The translations under genes were made by a program, and so were the position numbers. 64,000 bases of DNA, from assembly GCA_039881145.1 (NCBI GenBank), contig JAYKKI010000063.1, forward strand, positions 11,792,501 to 11,856,500. Direction: 5' to 3'. Numbering within the stretch: position 1 is the stretch's first letter; every line of letters starts with the position of its first letter. Below are positions 35,521 to 49,379 of the stretch, piece after piece. The notes under the pieces are model-generated. The model was not told the DNA's origin. It saw nothing but the letters and a program-made list of their open reading frames with translations, and searched no databases. This DNA comes from Druceiella hillmani. Its lineage: Eukaryota; Arthropoda; Insecta; Lepidoptera; Hepialidae.

Positions 35521-37214
35521 CGGGTGAAGTGTTCCTTTTAAATCTGCGATTTATTAAAAGTGTTGTCCATTATTCTTTAAACTTTATAATCAATTTTCTT
35601 CTTTTTTGATTTGATCTTCCAATATAACTTAAAAAACAACCAACGTCTTTGGATTTTTAATTAATAAAAATTAATTTACGTTTCCTAATATGATTGCAAC
35701 ATACTTTTTTAAATGTTAATATGATAGATAAAACATTACACTTGAATTATATATACTGAACTTAATTATAGCATTGGAATTAGAAGTGGACTGATGTGAA
35801 ATTACATTTTGGACTTCGGTACTACGGAGCTTGTATCCACCGTTTATAAAGATTAGAAATGCTGATACAAGAGAGAATGCAGTTTGCCGAGGTACCGGGA
35901 AATTGAGCTTAATCATGAGAACGTGACGTCTACTTAAAATCGGACCATGTCATCAGGTTAATATGTGATATTTGGGAATGTTCCTCTATAAGCATTAGAT
36001 TTGACATGTCAACGGTGTGACAGAAACAAAAATGAAAAATTAGATTTCTTTGGTATGGTCTCGACGTTTTTTGCATACGTCTGTCAGAAGTCGTTATTCG
36101 AGAGAGCATGAGACGTAGATAGCTTATATATTCTGACACAGTTATGATAAACGATGATGTAAACATATGGACAAGGTAATGTATACGTAAAGCATAAAAA
36201 TCTTAACAAAATGAGAGATAATTTTGGGGTCGTAAAAGTAAGCAACAAAACACAGCGTGTAACAAAATTAAGTTTGAACAACATTTCCGAAAATGCAACT
36301 AAAATCCTTGTCTGAACTTGTATGAACCGAAAGCGAGAAGAAAATAAAAAAAAAATTAAAATATTCCCACTTGACGGAGCACGTAAGATAAAAATATCAT
36401 CTCGAAGTCCATTGAATGGGCGAAAATCAATTCAAAATGTTTTTAGTTAAATATTTAATTTTCAGAAGAAATATACACAGGCACTTTTTTATTTCTAAAC
36501 ATTACCATAAATTGACTAAGTCTTCCTTCATAAAAATTGGTTTTAAATTGAATGAGTTATAATTCTGTATCACAGATGTACATGACGGACAAATGGACAT
36601 GACGTAACTATATATAATCCATTTCTGCCACTTAGCTACCGAACTCAAAAGGTGGACATAATTTAGTTAGACTTTATAAGTGCAGAGGTAGTTTCCTACA
36701 ATTAAATTCACTTCATATATTGACAACAAAGTACATTTATGTTTGGTGCTTGAAACGAGTTACATCGAAGAAAGTCGAATAGGACTTGGTTTAAATTACT
36801 AAAAACTTTGCGACACTTATTTGAAAAAAGACCAAATATCTTATTTTTACATTCACAGAAGACACCAAAAATATGTAAACAAATAACTGGACGTGATCAT
36901 TTATTTGACAACGTTATTTCATAACTTTCCTGGGGTCTGTAATTACGGCCAACAAAAATGAATGCCAAACTGTTAAAACCTCATTCATTGTAACCTCAGA
37001 TGACAAGAAGATATAATTAAAACCACTTAATAGAAAAATCGACAAATATTTGTTCATATCTAAAACTATTAGTCATTTTCTTGATAATTCAAACGAGTTA
37101 TTGTTTTGAAAATAGACCTTTCTTACTGAAACTTATATACAATGGATACTAAATATTTTACCATAGGGTAACACAGCATGACGCGATACCGTAAGAAGTA
37201 CTTTGAACTGGCTG

Positions 37215-37580
37215 ATAATGTTATTAGCTTTTACCCGCGGCTTTGTTCGCGTGGTTAAGTTACAACCTTATAGGGAGAAATTAAAATATGCAGCGCCAAA
37301 AAATAGAATGATTAACGAAAGTTAAATATTGAAAATTGATATTATTATTTGATATTATTTATAGTTAGAGAGTTGAATATAGTTAATGGTCAACAGTTAA
37401 CAATTAACATTTAACAGTTAATATTTATCAGTTAATGGTCAACAGTTAACAGGTAAAAGTTAATAGTTATATAAATATAAATATTGTTATAGATAGGATT
37501 GTTAGGATGCCGCGACGAATTTTCCAAGATAAAAGTAGGTAAATATACTATCTCTGTAAGAATCGCGTCGACCCGTTGCT
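37215..37580. repeat. dispersed retroposon-like fragment (ACCCGCGGCTT motif)
   Basis: TTTTACCCGCGGCTTTGTTC followed by GCGTGG, and later GAATTTTCCAAGATAAAAGT followed by AGG, is a motif pair I know from common dispersed repeats of insects. The centre is replaced by short GTTAACAGTTAA-type repeats (37375-37465). It lies in the part of P1 missing from P3. Confidence 0.45.
37375..37465. repeat. AACAGTTAA-type short repeats
   Basis: AGTTAATGGTCAACAGTTAA occurs at about 37379 and 37431, with variants between. A local slippage product. Confidence 0.8.
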
Positions 37581-38466
37581 TTGTTGGAAGCTGAAAGAGG
37601 GTAATTAAATACATTTTCACGGATAAATCAGTTAGTATAAAAATCACATTACAATCAAAACAAGTTAAAATCTAATAAATTCTGTAAAGTGTTATAGTAA
37701 ATACTAAATATAGAAAACAAACCTGGTCATTTTTGCAGCATATCATTTTATTTATATGTCAAGGCATTAATGTAAAACAGTTGTTAACCTCACTTACCAG
37801 ATAAGATTTATTATTTGCGTACGTATATGTTTTATAGATGTGATGCGGTCAAATACAGTACCGAAGCAATAGGGACCGGAAGAGTCGGATTTTAATTAAA
37901 TTATATTTTTTAAATTTAAACACTACGAAGAAAAAATGTTTGTATGCTATATCAAAGTTGTTATTTTCTAAGTTTTATACGTAATTTTTGTTATAACCAC
38001 AATATTTTCATCAGGTCAATTAATTTTAGCAATAACTGAGTTAACAGCAAAGATTGAATAAACGAAAGTTTTATTCGGTCGAAATTGTATCGGCATATTT
38101 TTCCTTTAAAATTGGTTGATGAAATAAGCTCTGTATTAAATATTAATAGACGAGACATAGGTTGACGACCGGGATATACATGTACTTTCTGCTTTCTATA
38201 GTATAATATAAAGTATATATGTGTCCAAAGATATAGAGATTTATACCTTTATACTTCATTATATTATTGAAAATACTTAAGCGATCATAATTAAACAATG
38301 TAACTATTCTTCTAGATATGTTGCATCCTTTTTTCTATATAATCGCAATTATTTATATTAAAACGTTGTTTCTTCTTTCATGTTGGGATAAGCAAGAAAA
38401 ACTTTTGATATTATTTTACATACAGTATAACTATATGACTACTGATATAATAATTAATTGTTAGCA

Positions 38467-38610
38467 AAATTTATGCAAAATATTTACGACTATTTATGTA
38501 ATATCACATACATAAATTTATGCAAAATATTTAAGACTATTTATGTAATATCACATACATAAATTTATGCAAAATATTTTAGACTATTTATGTAATATCA
38601 CATACATAAG
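38467..38610. repeat. 47-bp tandem repeat, three copies
   Basis: AAATTTATGCAAAATATTTA starts at 38467, 38514 and 38561. Each copy ends ATATCACATACATA. P3 has a rearranged two-copy version at about 51985-52110, so the tract varies between duplicates. Confidence 0.9.
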
Positions 38611-38949
38611 ATCTGAAACAAAAAGAATGGGGAAATAGATGTTTCAGTGCGTAATCCACCGTCTATATAAATAACAACATTAGACGCGATAAACTAACTT
38701 GCACATCCAGGATCGAGGTATAATAGTCATATTTGAAATGTGTCATCGAGAACTTACTGCAGTGTGAACTTTACAATGGAATGATCAAGTTCATTAACGT
38801 AAAATATTTTATTGTAATGAGGATAGACTATAATAGTCTTAATTATGAACAATTATTTGAATATTTTTATTTATTAAATGAATATGATTTGTTTCTGTTC
38901 ACAAATAATATTTTCACAAAGACTGTTCGAAAATAAAAAGTTGCAATTT

Positions 38950-40570
38950 TGTAATCCAAGATAATGTGATTTTATTTAAATATTATTTCAAGGTTAACAT
39001 CCACTCTTACGCTGTGGAACGCTGCGGAATCGCTCTGGAACTACTTTACGTTTAATTTCCCGATACAAATAATATTTTATTCAAATAAGAGGAAATCAAA
39101 CAACTAAGATAATAATTTTCTTTTGTGCCTCATCCCAGTCTCGGGATACTCCATTTCAGCGTTAACGTAAGGGTTAAGTATCCTACAGTGCAAGCGCACC
39201 AAACGCTGCGCGACATTATCACAACAACGACGCGGGCTTTGAGTATTGAGCGATACGAGTAGGTATTATTTGGTAAGAAGGAATATTAGTTACACTGATA
39301 ATTCAGTATTTATCTTAAATTGTTTCCTTGGGATTTCTGCTTATAGTCATGAAACATTAGGAGGGAAATCTAAAAAAAAATTGTTTCTTACACTGCAAAG
39401 AAAATTCAAAGGTTATGAAAATTCTTAGACAGTTTTTGAAAATGTTTATACAGATATAATATTAACACCTCTAGGCAAAATTTGTAAATATTATAAACAG
39501 ATAAAAATACCAGCAAAAAGTGGAAAATAAAAATAAAGAAATGTATTGATTGGTAGTTGGATGGAATGACGAACTACTTAAACACGCTTGGATTATATAG
39601 CTGAAATTATGAATAAGGAAAGGAAGAGATGAAGATGAGGAGCCATGCTCATCATAAACTTGACAAAAACAATTCATGCATAATTCAGAGTCACATAAAA
39701 AGCGACTAGTAAACTAAAATATGTACTTTTATCCCAACCTTTAACAGTCGACACTAAAAGAATACCAAACTAAATGAAATATTAAATGCAATCACATATG
39801 TAGGAATTCAGTAGAATTAATTTAATTATTTTGCAGTTTACTAACAGAAAGAGGAAATTTGGATTGAAAACTCGTATAAAACTATGTGAATCGAAATACA
39901 TAAACTCAAGGATACAATTCAATTTCCAAGTGCCTATAGAAAATTTCAGCAGACATATTCTAAGGAGTGAAATTGAATCAATGAATACCTTTATTCAGGC
40001 ACTTCACTAGGACATAATTGGTCAAAATTACAATATGGTCTTTGAAATGACGAAACTTGATCGCATTTAATACTTTAAGCAAACTTAGTTACGGAATGAG
40101 TTGGCCTTTAGTGTCAAACAGGAATTGACTTTGTCAAGTGTCGGTTTCGCGATTCGTAATTCACGTTAAGTATGGAGCAGATATTGTCAGTACGGTAATT
40201 GAAGTTCCCCTAAGTGTTTGAAATATTTCAATTTGGGTAAGTCATTACAAAGAGACTTTGGTTGGTCCTTTGTGAATACACGGGTAAGAGATTGTTCCTG
40301 TTTTGTAAATTGAGACGCAATTTTAGTAAATGTATTTATAAATATAAATTTAGCAGTTAAGTTAATTTTGGCACTTGTAAATGGATTAGAACGTTTGGCG
40401 GTTAGTCGATGGTAGAATTTTTGTTATAAAAGATGATTTCCGTTTTCCAAATGTAAGGAATATTAAGGTTGGGAAATAAATCAAAGTTTTGTCCAGTGTA
40501 ACTGAAATTTAAAATTAATTACTTTTTCTTCTTTGTGTGTATTATGTGTCAGCGACCCATTTTAAAATGG
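38950..40570 (+). repeat. array unit P2 (truncated, forward)
   Basis: Carries alpha (39130-39320), beta (39500-39720) and gamma (40040-40450), then stops near 40570. It is the inverted partner of the upper half of M3 (18390-20010). The delta part expected next is found instead at 52600. Frames over beta (for example 39471-39677 on the minus strand, with DEHGSSSS) are not kept across copies. Confidence 0.85.
40040..40450 (+). repeat. gamma block copy 6 (unit P2)
   Basis: Partner of 18490-18910. TTGAAGTTCCCCTAAGTG and ATATTTCAATTTGGG preserve most of the internal inverted repeat. Confidence 0.9.
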
Positions 40571-40849
40571 TTCTATGATATCGCAACTAACTTTATTGCA
40601 GATTATTAAGATATTTTATTCCCTTGCACAAATTCTTGTCCACGGTGTTAATTTCGACATTATTCAAGTCGATACAAGACTTAGTTTTACTCTTAACATA
40701 ATGAGTCGCACACAGATTATAAAAATGAATTTTTCGTACTAATTTATTTCTGTCCTTAAGGTAAGTGTGAAAATACAATATTTAGTATTAAGTCTGAAAT
40801 ATAATAGATAATTGAATATATTTGGCGTTAATTTTGTAGAAATTCATTA
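40570..40849. other. spacer, no gene found
   Basis: AT-rich sequence with no recognisable feature. Confidence 0.4.
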
Positions 40850-41102
40850 TTCACAATTAAATGTAATTACGTGATGTAGTATTATTTCTACTTTCTTTAA
40901 TTTCCTAGGTTTCATTGTATTACAACATCTTCAGGTTTGATATTAGCAAAGATATCCCACCTGAAGATGTTGTAATCTTTTGTTGTTGTCTTTGCCAATA
41001 TCCCACCTGAAGATATTGTAATACAACGAAACCTGGGTCGTGGTAAAGAAATTAGAGAAAGTAGAAATAATACTACAGTACGTAGTTTCATTTAATTGTG
41101 AA
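40850..41102. mobile_element. MITE family A, complete copy, 253 bp
   Basis: Near-palindromic, with about 90-100 bp inverted ends. The left end is TTCACAATTAAATGTAATTA and the right end is the inverse of TTCACAATTAAATGAAACTA. It is flanked by TA on both sides (40848-40849, 41103-41104). The middle holds a direct duplication of ATATCCCACCTGAAGAT (about 40950 and 40995). It is non-coding. Relatives lie at 14282, 32461 and 42502. TA flanks suggest mobilisation by a Tc1/mariner-like transposase, but the ends differ from the element at 5757. Confidence 0.9.
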
Positions 41103-41329
41103 TAATAGATAATCTAATAAACGAAATGTACACATCCGATTGTTAATTAAATTAGTCGCTAATTTCTCAGGAGCAATAGTTCGTTGTTTTCTATTGCAAA
41201 CCCTGCGTGTGTTTGTTATAATACTGCGTCCGCTTGGAGTTTTAATGATACAATTATAATTCAGATAATTTTATTAGTAATCGACTTTTAATATAGCTTT
41301 TTGGAAAAAAGAGATCTTACTCTAAAAAT

Positions 41330-41945
41330 GATACAGTTTTCGATACGGTTCCGTACCTCCAAAGGAAAAACGGAACCCTACTCCTCGTATAAGATCAATC
41401 ATGTGTAGCATATTTTTTTTTTAAATACCTAACGTAGAAACTTTAAATATAGTACAATAGTCAAACATATTATACCCTGAATATATGGCAAGTAAAACTC
41501 AAAAATATTCATTTGGAAATATTAAGGAGGGCAAATTAAATGCTCCATTTTTTAAATTCCGTATAGAATGTTTCGTTGAAAAGCTAGATATTAGGGTCTT
41601 AAAACATGTTTTCATAATTTCGAGTATTACATATTCAGCGATTTACTGAAAGATATAAAACAATATACCCCCCTCTCCTTATTTTCGAAACTACCCTAGT
41701 TAAAATATTAAAAAATATGGGTTTTTAGAAGTTCACGAAAAAGTTTCAGGAAAATATACATCTTGCCAAGAATGTTTGTTGATATCTACTGTAACTAAAC
41801 ACATTGTTAAAAATTGTTCGAGGCAGTTCTTAGGCAAAAGGATGGTGTATACATGAGACCACTTTACTTTTGACGGAAAAATAGTGTAATAACTTATACT
41901 AGTCATTCGCCTTTCTATTTCACCAAGGTTCATTCTGTAAAACAA
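41330..41945. repeat. dispersed repeat (GGTTCCGTACCTCC family)
   Basis: ACGGTTCCGTACCTCCAAAG followed by AAAAACGGAACCC forms a short foldback. The following 550 bp (AATATACCCCCCTCTCCTTA, then GGCAGTTCTTAGGCAAAAGG, then CATTCTGTAAAACA) resembles the decayed copy at 28855-29260. A 70-codon minus-strand frame lies inside without recognisable motifs. Confidence 0.45.
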
Positions 41946-42501
41946 AAAAGAATTTAATTAATTATTTTCCAAAAAAGTTTGCTTAAATTTGTATACGTTA
42001 TTGCCTAGCGGTAATAACTCAAAAACGCTTGTTAAACTAGTTTACTGGTATACATAAAGGTTTGTAAGTTTGTAAGTACTGGTGTATATAAAGCTTTGTA
42101 AGTGTAAGTTTACAAGATAAGTGTAATAAACATGTGGTGGGCGACATTAAGAGCCAAATACAGTTCTGGTGGTAAATTTATGACTTATAACACGCTAAAT
42201 CTCATATTATTTGTGCAATAAGCAATTTTTCCTTGTTCACTTTATTAATATTACCATTTTCTTATATTATCTATCCATCATAAAATCGTTTTCATTCATC
42301 AATCTCAACTAAATAGAGTATTTTTCCAAGTTGACCCATTTCTACTTTTGTTCGGGGGTTGTAAATTTACTCATTTTCCATCATTTCTACCATTGTATTG
42401 TAATACAATGACTGAATGATGAAAAAAAAACAAAGTTCTTTGTTAATTTTAAAACTAAATTTTCAAATATTAAATATATTTGAAATATCTGATACAAATT
42501 T

Positions 42502-42558
42502 CTGCTAATAAAGAAAGTAGAAATAATACTAGATCAAGTAGTTTCATTTAATTGTGAA
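42502..42558. mobile_element. MITE family A, end fragment
   Basis: CTGCTAATA is joined directly to AAGAAAGTAGAAATAATACT and then AGTTTCATTTAATTGTGAA. This is the right end of the family with an internal deletion. Confidence 0.75.
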
Positions 42559-42724
42559 CTACATTTTCATAAAATTATATGTTATGCGCGTCATAAGAGT
42601 TAGAAAACACATTTTTACATTTATATCTTCGTGCGTACATACTTTCCTCATATTTATTTATTAACATTAGATGTAAATTGTTGATATTCTGAAAGATATT
42701 TTTAAATATTTCATGCCGAAGATG

Positions 42725-42870
42725 TCAAATCAAGACTTACTGCCTCACCTTGATTCCCGTTCGTCCCACTGTCTGTCACCGCCTTTTAAAATCAAAACTG
42801 TGTAACATATGAAGCTGAAATTTGGCATAATTACATCTATAGATTCAAAACTATTTATGTTTGTGAAACC
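42725..42870. repeat. dispersed repeat fragment (GTCTGTCACCGCC)
   Basis: CGTTCGTCCCACTGTCTGTC, then AACTGTGTAACATATGAAGC, then GAAATTTGGCATAATTACAT. The order (GTCTGTC, then a stop-rich stretch, then AAATT.GGCATA) matches the fragment at 28880-28990. Confidence 0.4.
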
Positions 42871-42899
42871 AACTCTAAATAAACGTATTTAAAAATAAA

Positions 42900-45250
42900 T
42901 TATTTAAAAAAGTAAGTTCGTTGAGCCAAGAAACTTTTTCATTAATATAAGCGTATCATGCTGATTCTTAGAAAAATCTACAATGACATCAACTTAAATT
43001 AATAAAATATTAATGACAGTATTGGAATGATTGACATGAACACCTCATATCGAAATATATAAAAAGGATTTAATTTTTTTTTCAGTTTTATTATTTATCA
43101 AGTAATTACAATATTATCGTAACGGGATTTATACGGACTCTGTAGACGCTTGTGCATGTGTGTCTTTGTGTGGGTGTTGGTTGTAACAACCTACTGGTAA
43201 TGGAACTTTGCACCAGCTATATCATAAAATACCAAATACTCTACACGAGTTTATTATATATTCTAGGCAGAATCTGATAGCAGAAAGCGACAGTGACACG
43301 ATAACAAAATCAAATGTTATGACAGTTAAGTCGATTTCCATTTGTAGAACGTTAGTTCACTGAAGTTAAGTTTGGTTTTTGATGCATTATAATTTCATGA
43401 TATTCCTTTTCAATATTGTTTATTTGTTTAAATACTTAAAGGCTTTTACCCTTGATTTCATTCGCAATAAATACAATTTACGAAGATATACAGAATTTTT
43501 CAAGAAAATATATTTAGTTTGATTCATATTTTAAGATATGCCGAGAAGGTAAAAAATAGTGGACTGACTTGTGGACTGAAGTTTGATTACATAATTATTT
43601 ATAATAATACAAAATATTGAGATTTAAAATTGGCTATCGCCTATCTCATATTTTATTTGAATGATTTTGTTTAACCATCTGTCCTAACCGATATTGAATA
43701 ATTTAGTTTAACTAAATTCGACTTTTCAACAATTTATAAAAAAATATTTCGTAATTTTAATTTTTTTATGGCTAAATGTACAGTGCTGATAAAGACTTTT
43801 CGGACAAAAGTTCAAAATGCCGTATCTACTTTAAAAATTGGCGCAGAATTAAAAAAAAAACATTGATTATTAAAAAAATATTGAAATTTAAATTTTCTTC
43901 TTTCCAAATAATTTGACCATAATGTTTTTCAAGCAAAATAAAAATAAATCACATCATTTAGACGCTGGGCGATTTCTCAAATAGTTTCTTTTTTGATAAA
44001 TTATGTATTCTTGTCGGTAAGGGTCTGCCGAATAATTTTTTTTTCGTTATTTTCCGACCTCTTTTGACGCAGATACTATTAAAGAAAAAAACATACCTTA
44101 GAAATTTAAAAGTCCTTTAAATATTAAAAAAAAACTAAATATTGTGTTCTATTTTTAAAATCTACATGTGAAAAGTGTGCAATAAAAATATATATAAGGT
44201 GAATTCAGGTACTTCAGTGTGAGTAGTCTCTTTCTGTAAACCGGAACGCTAAACAATAAGTATTATATAAGATTTCAATAGATTATTTATGCAAATAATA
44301 AAATTTTAAATGTTAATTCAATTTTACGGTGATAAGAAAAGAATATGATAAGTTAGGAAAGAAATGAATAGGTTAGAGGTAAAAATTCATGATTGAAGTG
44401 ACTTATACAAACATTTTACTATGAAAACTTAGTTATAATTTCCATATATAGTGAAGGGGTATTCATAGAAGGCATTGCTCTTACTGGGTGTAATGATAGT
44501 GAAATAGGTAACATAATTATTTAGAATGTAACGTAATACTGAGCATGAAAATAATTTATCAAAATGTTGGAGAAAGCGCACACACGACCATTTACGGGGA
44601 TAACCACATTAAATTAAAAAAAAACTAGAACCGGTATAATAGGACACCGCATATTACGTTCATAATCCCGGATACTTAAATTAATTGAAGGGAAAGTTTA
44701 TATTAATTTATAACAAAACTTACCAAATTTATTTCATCTTAATCAATTCTTGTTTACATTACTAATCGCACATAAACAAAAAAAATATTACGTACCATTA
44801 TTTAAAAAAAATATTATAGAGGTTTTCTTTTAAATGAACAGTATTTTTTTTATTTCAATATACATCCTTAATTCGCACATGGAAATTTACATCAACATGT
44901 TAGCTCAATTTACCAACTTAAAAAATTAATTTAATTGTGGAAATAGATTTTGGTTGCACGTATATGTACGGACATCATTACAATGCCGTTATTAGAAAAT
45001 GTTTTAAAAATTTTGGTCATTCTAATCATATTTTAATTTTTTCGTCACTCTTTAAGGAAGTTTTAAAATTCTTAATAAGTCGTTACTAATTAATATTTAA
45101 AACCTTGGAGACAGTTCCTGGTTACAGTTTATGTGTCTCGGAAGAAAAGTTAATTTCTTTAAAGCCCCGGACTCATCGGAAAAATCCTTTTCATTTGAAA
45201 TGAGAAAAATTCCCGGGGAAAAGGAAACTGATAACAATAAAAGATGTCCC
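42900..45250. other. spacer, no gene found
   Basis: AT-rich sequence. A short TGTGTGT/GTGGGTGTTGG patch lies at 43150-43180. I see no array block, transposon or coding frame. Confidence 0.45.
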
Positions 45251-45262
45251 TGTGTGCATACA

Positions 45263-45265
<3 letters not shown>

Positions 45266-45354
<89 letters not shown>

Positions 45355-45394
45355 TGTATATATATTTGTGTATATATATATATATATATATATA
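45266..45394. repeat. interrupted (AT)n microsatellite
   Basis: About 130 bp of AT dinucleotides broken by TGTATA interruptions. The 92-codon frame across it is an artefact. Confidence 0.95.
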
Positions 45395-47249
45395 CTTAGC
45401 CGAAATTAATTAATTTTTGGTTTTCCAATTAATACTGTCAAGCCAGGACAAAAGTCATTAGGAGAGAAAGAAATTTTTTTCAGTTTTTTCTCCTTTAATT
45501 AGAACACATTTATATTAAATTACAAAAACCGCTCGTTAATTACAAAGCTGTCACGAAATAATAATTTCTGTAGAATTTTTTTTGCATACCGATTCTATTT
45601 TTGCGTCGAACTATTTCCTGCATTTTCTACTTAATCGGCCTTTTTGGCAAAACAATTAAAATACAATTTGCAATAAATTAGACACAAAAAACGAGAAAAC
45701 GAAAACATTTAAATAAAACGTAAAAATGCGTAAAAGGAGGTTTATATTTGATTCCTTTTTAAAATTTGTTCTTTGATGAAATATTTATGGGCGACTTATG
45801 CAGACGTTAAATATTCTGTTTTCCCAATAGTATTCTTTGTATTAAAAAAAACAAAAAAAATGTAAAAAATCGAATGTTATTAAAGTGAGATGAGATGCCT
45901 TTCGTCTGAAGCATGTTTATTGAACTAAGAATAAGTGTATTTGAATCAAATTACAGGTGTTTTCTGAACGCATTGGTTTCAATTCCATTTCTGTTATCGT
46001 ACGTTAATGGATAAATTGTTACATGATCATTTGATCATGTAGTTAAATTTGAAAAGATTTAAATAAATAATTGGATAAAGTTGAATTACGATATTTACGT
46101 GGCAAAAAATGTTAATACATTTCAATATGCAAGGAATGCCTATTGATGTAAATTGAAATACTATTTCACATACATAAATCTACACGTTCACTCTCTTTAC
46201 TGTAAAAAAGTTGTTACTAGAAATAAATACTTCTAATTATCGATTAAATTCGTACTTTCTTAACCAACTTTATATTTTTTCACTATTGTTAAAAGCGTTT
46301 AAATTTATACCTCATACAATTTATTTAAGATCGATTCAATATTATCCTTCACTAATTTACTCAACTGCCTAAATATAGGCACCGAGAGCTAGGAAATAAC
46401 AAAGCTTCGTGGAAATACTCATATCGCTGAAAACTCTGTCGTTATTTCAACCAAACCTACGCGTGTCATGGAAATGACAAGATAATTCTTCATCAGAGAC
46501 CCCCGCTTTGTACACCCTCACGCCCACACACACATACGGACACAGTGATCATTTGGACAGTTTATTAATTAATTTATTGTTAAAATTGAGCTAAATTTGT
46601 AGTAGAATTGGCGCTAATGTACCGATCATTCTATAATGTCAAATGAGAGCAGAATATATCATATATGCTATGGGGATAGTGTACATGTACTCCCACTATT
46701 TAAATGTATTTTTTTATAATGTGTGTGGCTCTTACGTAATGTGTAATCATGCTACGTAATGCGCCTACACATTTACTTTTTGTGTCGAGTTAGGTATACT
46801 GTAATTTTAGATTAATCAGTTTTACCATGTCTCATTAAAAGGAAAATGGGAATTTCCCAAAAAACTTCATCAAATTATTCATGCCATGGATGTGATTATT
46901 CATGGTATCTTCTCAAAAACAATAGAAAAGCAAAATCTTTAGAATTAACTGCTTTTTGGAACTCATCATTAATAATAGACAACTGATTTGGCGATAATTG
47001 TCAGTCTAGAGAAGTAGAAGTTTTATGTTTCATACATTCTGCCCTCTTTCCTCCTTCATTCTGCGTTTCTAACTCATGTTTACAAATTACAAAAGGCAAC
47101 GTCTCTCTGTACGCCTGTTGTGTAAGCGAATTGTGTGTTGTCTACCCGAATGAATTACACCAATCTTTAGAAGACCGCCAAAATATATCAAAGCTTAAAT
47201 GATGATCTTAGACGCTGGCATGGCCATTATCAATATATACAATACGTCA
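45395..47249. other. spacer, no gene found
   Basis: AT-rich sequence with an ACATGATCA/TGATCATGT palindrome at 46021-46040 and a less AT-rich patch at 46370-46560. No protein-like frame. Confidence 0.45.
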
Positions 47250-47682
47250 TTGCAATAAACTGAAATTTAAAAAGTAGTTTGTTTGTACATAGCTAAATGA
47301 TAATATTAAAGTGAAAATGGACTGATTTTTTATAATTAAATATATGAACAGTGTATGCTACTGTACCCGAGTTACTTAATGAAAGGTATTCGCATAAAGT
47401 ATCATTTTAAGTATTTACTTTGTTTTATCAGCATTTATAGCTTTTTTTTTAAATCCATTTATTTCACGTAAACTCATCTTTATGTTATGAGCAAGAAAAC
47501 TTATTAAATTTTATATCTAATAATCAATGTTTAATTCAGATTTGATAACAAGTGACACGTGTTTAATTATTTTGTTTTTTCTCACAAGTATATACTTTAT
47601 TAATACGTAGTTTACTATGTGAGTAACTTTCCGTTGTGAGGAAAACGTGTTATACGCAATTTAACAGCAATCCTAGGTGGAC

Positions 47683-47683
<1 letters not shown>

Positions 47684-47728
<45 letters not shown>

Positions 47729-47747
47729 ATTATATATATATATATTA

Positions 47748-47791
<44 letters not shown>

Positions 47792-47822
47792 GATATATAC
47801 ATTTTATATATATATATATATA
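47684..47822. repeat. (AT)n microsatellite, copy-specific expansion
   Basis: About 139 bp of AT dinucleotides with interruptions. It sits in the P3 leader where P1 has only ATTTTTACATAT (33470). Confidence 0.95.
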
Positions 47823-49379
47823 GATTTAACAAGATATAACCCTTGTCAGAACTTAATTATCCGTGAAAATAGTTATATTGTATCGACGGCAAATATTGTT
47901 ATATAAGAAAAGGAAAGTCAAAAATATCCCTTCACGTATTTAATGAGAAACCTTTTTTTTATTTCTGAATGTTACATTATCTGATTAGAAGTATTATCTT
48001 ATAGTTAAATACACAATTGGGTTGGAAACACTAGTTGTATTAGATTATATAAAGTCTGATGTATATAAGTAAAATGTTATAAAATATAATAATTATGAAA
48101 GTTAAATGTAATTAGAAACCTTAGATATAATAAAGTAATTGAACGTCTAGTAATTATAGCAAAATTTGGCACATGTCGTCAAGAAAATCTTTACAACCGT
48201 GTCGTCAACTTTATTTACTTGAAATACTAAAGTGTAACAACGATATGGTGTAATTTTGTTAATTGCCGACAGTTGTTTAATGTTTTTATTTACCACTTGT
48301 ACATATTTTATTTTTACACTATAGTCCGAATAGTTCGAAAAATTATTTTTGTCCCTAAGGATGTTGAAGACGAAATTTTGTTTCAATTGAAGAATATGTC
48401 AACTATAATAATAATAATAATAATTTTTTTTCCAATTTTGCCCTTTCATTGAGTTACACTATTTCAACGGTAGCGCAAGCGTTAAGTATCTTACTGTGCA
48501 CGCACACCGGGCACCGCGTAGCATTTACAAGATAACGCGACGAACACTTTTTAGGTTTTGAATATTGAGTGATACAGGTAGGTATTATTGATAACACAGG
48601 TAATTCAGTGTTCTTATTAAGTTGTTTCACGTATTTTCCCTTTATGATAACGACACCTTTAGGGATCAATCTGAAAATGTTCTCGCCACACTTTGGGTAA
48701 AGAAAGGAAGAGTAGTGAAGAAGAGCCAGAGATTAAAGATTAGACAACTTTTGGACATATTTATACAGATAAAATATTAAAACCTACAATAAGGAGTTTC
48801 TAAATAAATGAAACAATGAAAATAAGAACAGCAAAAACGAAGAATGTAAAATAAAAATAAAAGAATAAATCGGTTGATAGTTGGATTGAATCGTGAACTG
48901 CTTATGCACCCTATGATCGTGTTCCTGAAGCCATGAATTGGAAGAAGAAGAGGTGAATATGTGGCACCGTGCTCATCCCAAAATTGACCAACTCAATTCA
49001 TTCACAGTTGAAAGAGGCTGATATTTGTATGTAAAAGCGACAAGTATTCCTTTTATTTTCATCCTAAAGTGTAATATAAGATACCAAAAATATACTTAAT
49101 TAATTGAAGTATTGCACGTATTCACTTATATAGAATTTCAGTTTAATTAATTTAATCGTTTTGGGGTTACACTAACAGAAAGAGGAAATTCATTTGAAAA
49201 CTTTCATAAAATTATTCGAGTCGAAATATATAAACTCACGGATACAATTGAGTTTCCAAATACCCATGAAAAGTTAAAATGAATATATCCTGAGGTCTGA
49301 ACTTGGGTTAATGAACACCTTTATTCAAACCCTCGACTACGACCCAATTAGTCCAAAATTACAACATGACCTTAGAAAT

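Larger units (their letters stand above)
32930..38930 (+). repeat. array unit P1 (forward)
   Basis: Forward order: leader (32930-34090), alpha (34100-34300), beta (34480-34730), gamma (35040-35520), delta (35760-36170), epsilon (36360-36900), zeta (38000-38140), eta (38200-38280) and theta (38640-38890). The direct partner is P3, offset about 14.3 kb. Compared with P3 it keeps about 880 bp at 36755-37615. Part of that matches P4 epsilon (so P3 lost it) and part is a dispersed repeat. No frame is shared between copies. Confidence 0.85.
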
